Below are positions 55,160 through 64,000 of a stretch of DNA of 64,000 bases, piece by piece. How positions within the stretch are numbered: position 1 is the first letter of the stretch; every line of letters begins with the position of its first letter. Source of the DNA: Eumeta japonica (lineage: Eukaryota > Arthropoda > Insecta > Lepidoptera > Psychidae); NCBI GenBank assembly GCA_005406025.1, contig BGZK01000838.1, positions 62,001-126,000 of the forward strand, read 5' to 3'. Made by a program: the position numbers and the translations under genes. The notes under the pieces were generated by a model. It ran no database searches, had not been told where the DNA came from, and saw only the letters and a program-made list of their open reading frames with translations.

Positions 55160-56970
55160 TTTTTAAAATCACTTTTGTATTAAAGTGTTCGGGTAATGTT
55201 ATCTTTCAAAAAACTGCGACTTTTCTTACAGTGTTGTTATTCGATGAAATATAAACGTATATTTTAGGTTATGTCTTAATTACGCTTTTTTTCCTCTATG
55301 CATAGTTAATAACAAAGTGAAAGTCATTAAAAGGTTTCGAGTTATTTTATCTGGTTATTCCGTGACACTACTTCGTAGCGGCGGTCAAGTCGTAGTCACG
55401 CGTAAAATCTGACTCGCTCTTTAGCTTATTTTTACAAAACAGATACGTTACATTCTCTTTCAAAGAAGAACTAGATTTTTTTACAACTATTTCTGTACAC
55501 ATTTAAGTGAAAAAAAATGTACGTGTTATTGCAATCAAAGGTTTATGCTAATTGAAATAAGAAATATACGTTTTACATTCAGCATAATCTTGGAAGTCTC
55601 GTACCGGAGAACGTGACAGACATATGTGACGGATGCACGTGACTTTTTTTAAAACCCTACTAAATTTTCCCTCGACGATCCTAAAGAAGTTTCACTTCGA
55701 TCGTTTTTCCCGTGCTCTTTGCATGCCCAAGACTCACAGCGCTGCTGACTTTTATATTCGTCGGTATTAAATTTCAATCTTGACGGATTGGAAGAAAACA
55801 TCCACGCTATTTTTCGAGTTTAGTGCGAGAAAATTGTAAATTTTCCACTAACAATAAAAATATTTTTATCATCACTTTTTTCGCGAAGGGACGTAAAATA
55901 TCGCACAGAGCTGAGACAGAGTTAATCCTCAAATTCTCATCTATGAAAAAGTTTTCATCCATCTACATTTTGAAAGACACCAGCCAGAAGCTAAGGTTTC
56001 AAAGAAAACTTCTTAATTTCACTCGGTCCGTAAAAGTTTGTAGGAATCATTTGAAAACCAAAAGTGCCCCTTATAAAAATGTGAGAAGAATATATAGGTT
56101 ATGAGAACTAAAACAATGTTTATAAAGAAAATTCTATATAAGCTAAAGCGAAACACATAATTTATAATTTTAAACGCATAAAATTAAATTAATAAATTCT
56201 AATTTTATTATATTTACTTTAGGATATTTTTAATCTATGGGTGACCGTTCCGTTATTCGCTCTGTGTCGTGACTCTGTGATGTCTGTCGTTTTGTGATAC
56301 ATCTACAGTTTGCGTAGGTTCACTATATTTCGTTTACACAGTTCAGTTTCCACGTATAGAGCGAGGCATACATTCGGAAAATTTTTCCCCGACCTATTTT
56401 TTTTATAATATCGGGGAATTTCTCTTGATTACAAAAGTGTAAGATGACAATCGATATCTATTGATGCTATTGCTTAAGGAGGAAAAATTAAACAAACTTT
56501 AATTTTCTGCGAGATAGTTTTTTTTCACAATCTTTAAGTTTTTATGATTAAAAAAGGTCTTTAAATAACCATGTCTCTACGCCTCTAATATTTATAAATT
56601 TTTGAAATGTGAAAGTTGTTTAAAATCAAGGTTGTTCTCGATTAAATAGTTATATTATATTTTTTTTCATTTTTATTGAATGTTCAAATAATCATTAACA
56701 ATACAATCTATTGAAAATTTGATTAATTTGTTTGTTACTTTTTATGCTTTACAACAGTATGCTCGCCGCATGCATACACTATTAAGAGATAAATATTATC
56801 ACCTTTTCACCGACATTGCGATGAAAATTTTTACTGTTTTAAAGCTCTACAGCTTATACATATATCTAGATCTTAGTAATAATTTCTCATCGATTTTCGT
56901 ATACGATTTAAAATACGACAAAAAAAAACATTAAACAAAAGTCAATCACACAGATATTTAATATTCATGC
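55160..56970. other. unassigned AT-rich DNA
   Basis: No gene recognised. The 93-codon plus-strand frame at 55823-56104 is lysine/serine-rich with no domain. GTGAC words cluster at 55612-55642. Confidence 0.5.
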
Positions 56971-56973
56971 ATA

Positions 56974-57095
56974 ACTAGCTTTGCTCGCGGCTCCGCCCGT
57001 GTGGATATATAATGAAATCCCTTTTTCTACATGGAGCGCTTTTTCTCTCTCTCGATTTACGTCCCGAACTCGGTATAATTATTAAAGTCTGTAAT
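56974..57095 (+). repeat. 'CTCGAT' dispersed family, copy g
   Basis: CTAGCTTTGCTCGCGGCTCC and GCCCGTGTGGATATATAATG, then a short CTCTCTCTCGATTTACG string. It has the same head as the copies at 47231 and 60212. Confidence 0.6.
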
Positions 57096-57099
57096 GACT

Positions 57100-57710
57100 T
57101 GTTGGTTTTTAGGTTAGTGATAAAATCTGCCACAATACCAAAAAAATACTTAAATAATGTGTAAGTTGCACACACTTCTAGTTTTTTTGCGATTACAAAC
57201 TTATATCCATACCGATACATGTATATAATTTTTAACTTTAATTAAAATTATTAAAATAAGTTTAATATTTCTAAATTCGGATATTTTCATCATGTCCATG
57301 TATTTCAATTAGGTATCAATTTAGTCGTATGTCCCACTTAATAAGAGTCAACACTAATAATTTGACGATAATCATGAACATTAGCTAGACCAAAAGGGAA
57401 CATTTTGCTGATCGATCAAACATTGTCCTAACTGTGGTAGGTAAGCGACTAATCACAGACCGAGCTATTTATTAATTAATCGAAAGCCTAAATAGAAGGG
57501 TCACGAGACGTTCCATACGTCACAGTTTTACCAGAAAATTATTCTCTATACATTAAATTCGAAGATCGGACAAAAACAGGAGAACATTAAAATAAATAAA
57601 TTCCGTGGTGGTGAATTAATATTGAGATGCTAATGGTGAGTGTAGGAATAGGATATATATACATATAAACCACAGTGGTCAGTCAAGTATTAAAATTGAC
57701 AAAAAGACTT
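57100..57710. other. unassigned AT-rich DNA
   Basis: Nothing recognised. Confidence 0.5.
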
Positions 57711-57714
57711 AAGA

Positions 57715-57835
57715 GAGAAGCGCCGTGGCGTCTGCAAACACTCGGGCGTCGAGGTCGGAGCGTGGGTTCGGGGGTCCTCCAGACGCGCTCCTGCGGTCGG
57801 GAGGTCCTCGAGGGTAATGCGGTACGATACGTCAG
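57715..57835. other. GC-rich island
   Basis: About 120 bases with CGCCGTGGCGTCTGC, GGTCGGAGCG and CGGGAGGTCCTCGAGGG. No domain in any frame. Confidence 0.4.
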
Positions 57836-57839
57836 TCTA

Positions 57840-58390
57840 TAACATCATCATATTATAATGTTTATTCTATTTTCCATAGCCCATACTACACCCGACGCAA
57901 TATGAAAACTAAAATAAAAGTAATAAAGAATAAAGTAATAAAGAATAATAAAAAAAGAATAGGAACGGTTCGGCCAAAAGTGTTTTCACAATTTCATCAT
58001 ACAAATCATTCGATAAGCGTAGGTCGATATTCTACCTCGGTACCTTAAGAAAGCTACTGTCGTACCGTGACGAGGTCGTCGAAGACCTCGTTTGGCGCCG
58101 GCCGACGCGCTCGGCAGGTGGCGTTATAAAATTTAGTACATATTCGAAAGTTACTGGCTGAAAAATTACGTAAATATATTAATGTCTGATAATTTAAGGG
58201 CCTCCATTCATTGCAAATGTAATTATATTTTTAATAATTCAAGAATAACAAAACATTTACTTAAATTATTTGGTTTATTTTAACACTCCTTGTTCTCCGA
58301 ATATCTAAATAATAAAAATTTCCATTTTATAATAGAAACCCATCACATTTTTACGGCGACAGAGTGAATACATATTCTAACAGTATCTAT
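57840..58390. other. unassigned DNA
   Basis: AT-rich apart from a small GC patch at 58065-58125 with GACGAGGTCGTCGAAGACCT. Nothing recognised. Confidence 0.5.
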
Positions 58391-58395
58391 AATTA

Positions 58396-58612
58396 TATTT
58401 TACTCGCGGCTTTACCCGTCTAGACATCGAATAAATTCCTTCATGTTGTATTTCACCTCATTACGAAATCAAGATCCAAATGGCTATACCGTTCTCGATT
58501 CTGAACTCCGATCCCGTTCTCGATGTCAATTCCTTTCATTCTCGACTCCGATCGCAGTCCTGCTTTAAATTTTGATCTCAGTACTACTTCTCATTTCAGT
58601 TACTTTAAAAAA
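58396..58612 (+). repeat. 'CTCGAT' dispersed family, copy b
   Basis: TACTCGCGGCTTTACCCGTC, TAGACATCGAATAAATTCCT, then TTCTCGATTCTG, CTCCGATCCCG, TTCTCGATGTC, TCTCGACTCCGATCGC strings. The head aligns with copies a, c and f. Confidence 0.65.
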
Positions 58613-58620
58613 TTAAAAAT

Positions 58621-58660
58621 AATCGTTATTAATAAAAAATAATTTTTATTAATAACGATT
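58621..58660. repeat. perfect 18-base hairpin
   Basis: AATCGTTATTAATAAAAA (58621-58638), loop ATAA, exact reverse complement (58643-58660). It lies right after the CTCGAT copy. Confidence 0.95.
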
Positions 58661-58780
58661 AGCTGAAATACAAATTTTGACGTAAATAGCTACAGAAGTT
58701 TCGATTTTCCATACAACAATTAATTACTTATTATCCCCCCTATTAAAAAATTACAAAAAAATACTAGCGATGCATTTTTA

Positions 58781-59480
58781 GGTTTCCGAGCCAAAATGGC
58801 AAAAACGGAACCCTCATAGTTTCGTCCTGTCCGTCCGTCCGTCCGTATGTCACAGGAACCTTATGCAAAAACTACATGACTGTGTCTTATACAAACCGCT
58901 ATTTAGTTTGGTGGTTAAATAAGAAAAGTAAATATTTCTAGGGAGCACATGCAACAGAAGTTGAAAAAACTCAACGAACGGCACATATTTCGACAGTTCT
59001 ATCAAAGAAACTAAGATTTCTAAGCAAATTTTCTGATTACGTGAATAATTTCGGAAATAATCGCTACGAAAATTTGCAGAACTTGTGTACCACCCTCTAT
59101 TTTCTAGAGTATGTTCAAAATATATAAAAAATAACGAATATAACCCTTAATAAATACTTTCAACGAAAATTATTTTAAAAATGATCGGATTTACTTTTGT
59201 GAGTTATAATCGAAAAACTGCGCTGCCTAACAAAAGGACGTAAGTGATATGAAGATAGGCTCTTTTATTGATGCACTTTAGTTTACACTAGTTTAACAGT
59301 AATAGTCGATACACCTACTCGTTTTACGACAGGCGACTAAGGCGTTATAAGTGCTTATAACTAATCTGTACCGCATTTCTTTGTAATAATGGCCTCAGAA
59401 ACCTTATAATGAGCATGGTCCGACATGATCTTGGTCAGTTTTTTTTCTTAATTTCTATAGGTAACTAAAATTTTGTTGGA
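58781..59480 (+). repeat. GTCC-minisatellite repeat, longest copy
   Basis: GGTTTCCGAGCCAAAATGGC, AAAAACGGAACCCTCATAG, CTGTCCGTCCGTCCGTCCG (58830s), then TATGTCACAGG. About 500 bases later come ACAGGCGACTAAGGCG, GCATTTCTTTGTAATAATGG and GAGCATGGTCCGACATGATC. It joins the two halves that occur separately elsewhere and so defines the element's extent, about 0.7 kb. It encodes no protein. Confidence 0.65.
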
Positions 59481-59689
59481 CATGTGTAGATTCAATGGTT
59501 TTGCTTTTCAATTCAACAGTATTTGATCATTTTCACTCCCTCGGGGGTTAAAAGTCCAAAAAATCTTTATTATTGCTCGCCTACTTTTAATAATAACAGG
59601 ATTTTTTTTACATAATTTCAATCTGTAGACTCAATGTTTCCGGCTATGCATTTATTTATAAGTCAGTCAGTTTATTTTATATATATATT

Positions 59690-59945
59690 AGCGGTCAGTC
59701 GCTCACTTCGTTTGACATAAATTTATGTTTAGCAATTTTTTTGTTCGTATGCGCATCCGGTTTAGTTCAACATGGACATACAATGGATTCCTTCATTTTC
59801 TGTGTCGACCGATTGTTTTGTCAATTTTAATCGCGATCATGGTGCTGTTCTCGGTATCTATTCTAATTCCACTTCCGGGTCCGGTCCTCATCCCTCTCTC
59901 GATTTCAATATAGGTCTCGATACCAATTTTGACCCTCCTTGGGCA
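59690..59945 (+). repeat. 'CTCGAT' dispersed family, copy c
   Basis: AGCGGTCAGTCGCTCACTTC as a head variant, ATGGACATACAATGGATTCC, then TTCTCGGTATC, CCGGGTCCGGTCC, CTCTCTCGATTTC and GGTCTCGATACC. The opposed and overlapping 62-79 codon frames come from the pattern. Confidence 0.6.
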
Positions 59946-60121
59946 TTAATGGTCGTAATAACAAAATTATTATTTATTCTGCAACGGATATCCAAACAAT
60001 CAACTTTATGAGAATTTCAAAACCAATTTTATGAGAATACGATTCCGCATCGAACTGCCGTAGTCCCATACATTCAGTAATATTTACGTGATTGCGTTAC
60101 AAAGAAAACCATTTTCATTAT

Positions 60122-60146
60122 TGATATATATATATATATATATATA
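60122..60146. repeat. AT microsatellite
   Basis: An AT run of about 25 bases. Confidence 0.9.
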
Positions 60147-60211
60147 ACCGTTACCTGACCGCTTCGCTAATCGTAAACTGATATTCAGTAAAAATTGTTT
60201 TTAATTTGATT

Positions 60212-60325
60212 TAGATATGCCCGCGGTTTCACTCGCGTGTGCATAGAATGAATTTCTACAATTTTAATAGTTGCTGTTCGCGCTGTTCTGTTCTGCTCTC
60301 GATGACGGTCCACTAATTGAAGGAT
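60212..60325 (+). repeat. 'CTCGAT' dispersed family, copy d (short)
   Basis: ATGCCCGCGGTTTCACTCGC, GTGTGCATAGAATGAATTTC, then TGCTCTCGATGACGG. The head is clear and the tract is short. Confidence 0.55.
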
Positions 60326-60329
60326 TTTG

Positions 60330-62325
60330 TCTTGTCAAATGTCTTAAGCCATAAGTGAAATTAGATTAATTATAAAATTTGACTTCCCAATCACGAAAAA
60401 TATTCAATAAAGTTAAACGTTCTTCAAAAACCTTAAAATTATTGTTGTTGGTTGCTTTTGTAGATTATAAAAGGTTGTTTTTAGTGTCGCTGTCAACTAA
60501 ATCAATGAAAATTAAAAATATAAAAAAATAAAATTCAAAAACACAAAATTTAATAAAAGATAAACAAATTCGACAAATTAGTTTATGACCGGAGCATGAG
60601 TCAAAACGATGTAAAGTCATAAAAACTGGCATCGACACGAAAAACAATTTTTAAACCAACAAGAACTAGTAAACCAATTATTTTAACCTTTTTTAAGGCG
60701 GTTCACTTTTTTTTGAAAAGTTGTTTTTTATCTACTTATAAAGGTTTTTAATAGACGTTCTACTGACTATTTATTACAGATAAGTCTTGATTCTACGTTA
60801 CATATAAGGCCGAGATAGTGTATTACTTTCGTCTATATACAATTTTTAACGTCTATCGGGTTTTCAAATAATTAAGTAAACAAAAATCAGAATCGTCTAC
60901 ATATGTATACTAGACTCTAGAATATCTAATGTCTGAATGTCAACAATAGAACAAAAGAGTCACTTGAAAGGAGCTACACAAATAGTTTGCTTTCATCTAT
61001 AATTTTCTGGCACGTTCGAGGAATATCGATAAACAAACGTCGTTGGCTATAAAAACGAGTCAAGCCTGAAGGTATAGATTACTCCGAGCGAAGTGAAGAT
61101 AAGTCAGGGTCGGTTGAGCGATTTCGTTCGCCTTGAAAATTTAGTGATTAACAACGTGTATTTTTGGTGATACGTTGCGTCTTTCGCTTTAGAAAACCTA
61201 ATTTGACGTTCGAGTGCCGAACACCTCTAGCGGCGTCTCGTCAATGTCATGTAATGCCTGAGCACCTCAATAAGACATGTCATCTGCTCATTTAATGTGA
61301 TACTTTAATCTGCACCTGAGTTGGAGAAAGACTCGGGACTACGGCTCGTCAGGAATTAAACTCGCTTCACTTGTGTCGCAAGACAGGGGACACTTAAACT
61401 ATAAGCGCTTCTGTAATATCGATTATCGTTTTTTTTCTGATCCGTGAACGACAGATCGTAGCGCAGCCCCAACTTCACAAATCCTGCATCCTCATCGCAA
61501 TGCCAGATAAAGCTCCTGACATATGTCAATAGACCAATACGGAAATTCGTATCCTAATATTTTTTCTTAGAGGCACCCGTACCTTGAAGCGGAATAATCA
61601 CTTTTTTCAATTTGTATATGCATGTAATTATTTTAAACAATATACCTAATAGATTTGTCAGCATAATTTTGCTATTGATTTTAAAAAAACATCGTATGGC
61701 ACAAAGTAAAAATAAACCTCCTCGCCATTATTATTCATTACAAGTTTCCTGCAAACCTTTTTATCTAATGACATTTGATTTAACATTGGTTCTAATTTTG
61801 GCGTCAGAGCGATGTGAGTCATCAGTCCTCGAGGCTGGGGTCAATCCTTTTTAATAGGCAATAAATCAATAATAAGTAGCTTGTTTTTTAATAAACTGCG
61901 AAAACCATTTATCTAGATATTTTAATGCATGAACACTTTTGAATTCCTTGTATAGTCCCGCTTTGAAAAGAATTCTTTCGTATAGATTTTCAATAGATTC
62001 ATCTTATAATTTTTGCAAATATCCGTCCCAGGGAAAATAGTTTTCTTCGAACTTTGTTATATAAATGTTTTATTTTGCGGATATAATTTATACATTTGTT
62101 ACATTGCTCTAATGTATGATTCCATTAGGAAACGTTAAAATATTCTTCTCAATAAACAGATTATCATATTGTGGAAAAAATTTGAGATTTTCATTTTAAT
62201 ATGGAGCCCAATGTTAACAAAGCACTTTTCTTGCTTCCGATTCGCTACACTAAAACTGTCGTGATATTCACAAGGGCAGGCGCTGCAGTGCTGTCGCATA
62301 CGTTTCGTTTCTTTTGCGCCAAGCA
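60330..62325. other. unassigned AT-rich DNA
   Basis: No gene recognised. Around 61020-61440 the composition is balanced. GGCTATAAAAACG (61045-61057) is TATA-box-like, but no initiator at the right distance and no open frame follows, so I do not call a promoter. Confidence 0.5.
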
Positions 62326-62329
62326 TCAT

Positions 62330-62480
62330 ACAATCCGAGGGCGGAAGAACACCTACCGACCGCTGTGACCATCAGTGCGCCGCCGCCCAAGCGTTCTTGG
62401 CCATAGACGCGTCCGGCCCGCAAGCCCCGGGTGCCCCGGCCCGCTCACAGCTCGTGTCTCGGAACGTGACCGTTAAATAA
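62330..62480. other. GC-rich island
   Basis: CpG-rich with GTGCGCCGCCGCCCAAGCG and GTGCCCCGGCCCGC. Confidence 0.45.
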
Positions 62481-62484
62481 CTCG

Positions 62485-63285
62485 CGCACGCCTTCGTTAA
62501 ATACAAACTACTAAGTTCGAAGCCGGTCGATGTTTATGTATCGTGTTTGTGTACGCGACTACCTCACACACCCGTACAGACGCACCCGTCCGCAGAGCTG
62601 GAAATACTAGTTTTAACCCTGACGAAAGCGCCTTGCGTTCTTCCAAATCGCTCACAGTCTTCGACGTAGGTGAAGACGCGAGTCAAGACGAAACTCATTT
62701 AACGGAAAATGTTTATCAAAATCCTCAAAAACATGTCTATTTTTTAATACGCATCGAACCAGAATGGCTCCAGCATAGAAAAAAATTAGAAAATGGAGTT
62801 TTGCGGAGTACCTATTTACGCGTAGAGTCGGAGCTTTACTTTTTATGTGTTCGGTGTTTCATCTCCTCACATGGGTCTAGAACGGTTGCAAAAAAGTTGT
62901 GCACCAATCGATCTGTCGTTAAATATAGTTTAGCTATAGTTTCACATTATTTTACGAAATTATGATGTATGGTATATTAAGAATAAAACATGCACGTTAG
63001 ATACATCATCAGAAATAAATAAACCACGACGTCAAAAATAAATATATAATGAAAAATGAAATATAATGAAATTTCGTTAATAAAGGAATCTGATATGAAA
63101 ATAAAACAAAGGTTGTGACCTTTGATGGAACATGAGCGTCGAAATTTCGTGTAATAAATTGAATTATTCGTTGAGCCTCGAAGGAACACATACGATGTAA
63201 AGCCAAAGTAGTTGCAAACGAGCCTTAATATAAATTTTCTGAGTTTATTTAGGTAAGACGTGCAAACGAGATCAGGTGTACTTGG
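62485..63285. other. unassigned DNA with the longest stop-free frame
   Basis: 62543-62965 is free of stops for 140 codons on the plus strand, but the frame contains no methionine codon at all and no domain I know. It could be an internal exon only if spliced; chance is more likely. The rest is AT-rich with nothing recognised. Confidence 0.4.
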
Positions 63286-63289
63286 TAGG

Positions 63290-63425
63290 CTGTACGGTGG
63301 CGCACACCAAAGCCGTTATCTGGCCTGCCCGATCATTCGTTCGAGAAATCAAAGAGCTGCGAGCCGCCCCCCGTGCCGCTGCGCCGGGACGGCGTCGTAG
63401 CTCGCACCTGCCGCAATCTCAGATT
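63290..63425. other. GC-rich island
   Basis: GC-rich with GAGCCGCCCCCCGTGCCGC and GCGCCGGGACGGCGTCG. No open frame of interest. Confidence 0.4.
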
Positions 63426-64000
63426 ACTGATTCATTATGACGGAAAATCGATTTCCATTTTGGGAGTTAAAGCAATATTTTTTTCTATTTTTCTGTAAAA
63501 TAAGAATGGTTACTTCGACGAAATCAAATTTTGAATTAACAAATAAGTATTAGTTTTGATCCCTTTACACATAAAACAAGATATTGACAGATTGCAGTAT
63601 TAACTCTCCATTAAAACCTAAATGTAAAAGCTTACAATTTTTCACAGACGTTTCTTATATAAACAGGAAAGCTTAATAAAAGGATTTTTGAAGATTCTTG
63701 CTTTAAAAGCGTAAAAAAATTTCTTTCACAAGGGCGAGAAGGGATTTTACAAAGCTTCATATCTCACAAACGTGTGAGTATTCAGAAAATTTAATGAAGA
63801 TGTTACAGATATTTCCAACCATCCAAATGTACAGTTTTAAGTTTTCAAAGTATTTCGTGTTACTTTCTTATTTCCTATCTATTTGGAGTTTTAGGTCAAA
63901 TTATTAACGTAATATTGCACTTTTAAATTTTGCAATGTCAATGATTTGATAATACAAGGGCTGCTATTTATGTATCTGGAACTGGCCACATACATAACAA
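63426..64000. other. unassigned AT-rich DNA
   Basis: Nothing recognised up to the window end. Confidence 0.55.

Noticed and set aside
61040..61110. TATA-box promoter (GGCTATAAAAACG)
   Set aside because: No initiator at the proper distance and no open frame or exon downstream.
62543..62965. Longest stop-free frame, 140 codons, plus strand
   Set aside because: It has no methionine codon anywhere, no recognisable domain and no clear splice signals, so chance is the simpler reading.
1..64000. CRISPR arrays, operons, ribosome binding sites, attachment sites
   Set aside because: The sequence is eukaryotic in character; no regularly spaced repeats or bacterial gene organisation are present.

Overview
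The window looks like an intergenic or large-intron stretch of an insect nuclear genome, most likely a moth or butterfly. It is strongly AT-rich, has no bacterial-style gene packing, and has many short decayed open frames. It also carries repeat types I recognise, from memory only, as common in Lepidoptera: a 'CCGACTTCAAAAAAGGAGG' element, a 'GTCCGTCC' element, a 'GCTTCGCTCGCGTGG' element, tRNA-headed SINEs, and jockey-like and RTE-like LINE remains. I could not find one host protein-coding gene that I would defend. The open frames with recognisable protein similarity are all broken transposable-element genes.

Layout. 1-10 kb: a GTCC-family repeat, a LINE 3' scrap, two near-identical copies of a roughly 0.5 kb repeat (4.2 and 7.7 kb), a SINE, a decayed Tc1/mariner transposase (5.4-6.4 kb, minus) and GC-rich islands. 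10-14 kb: the main element, a 5'-truncated jockey-like LINE (10.48-12.93 kb) with a RT core still showing FADD, followed directly by a 300 bp foldback element and a 'CTCGAT' family copy. 14-24 kb: mostly unassigned AT-rich DNA, a composite repeat with a tandem pair, hairpins and an AC/GC microsatellite (19.1-20.3 kb), and several GC islands. 24-27.3 kb: two minus-strand non-LTR remnants, a decamer array, and a mirrored five-copy GTGGCGAC structure. 27-39 kb: mostly unassigned, with perfect hairpins, a SINE, the strongest CpG island (29.85-30.2 kb) and possible regulatory blocks. 39.5-42 kb: two RTE-like LINE 3' ends of one family in opposite orientation. 42-60 kb: dispersed short repeats and at least four pieces of one more LINE family (47.9-50.3 and 53.7 kb), two of them arranged as twin priming would leave them. 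60-64 kb: unassigned DNA plus GC islands.

How it works together. Nothing here forms a pathway. The functional content, if any, is probably cis-regulatory: about eighteen short GC-rich islands (100-450 bp) stand out from the AT-rich background, and a few of them hold homeodomain-type TAAT cores. The window's history is one of layered retrotransposon insertion, truncation and decay, plus several near-perfect small inverted repeats with 3-5 base loops that look like template-switch products. I found no undescribed biological system. The most useful leads are the dispersed 'CTCGAT' family, the mirrored GTGGCGAC element, the GTTTAACGCAAC palindrome cluster and the set of perfect hairpins.
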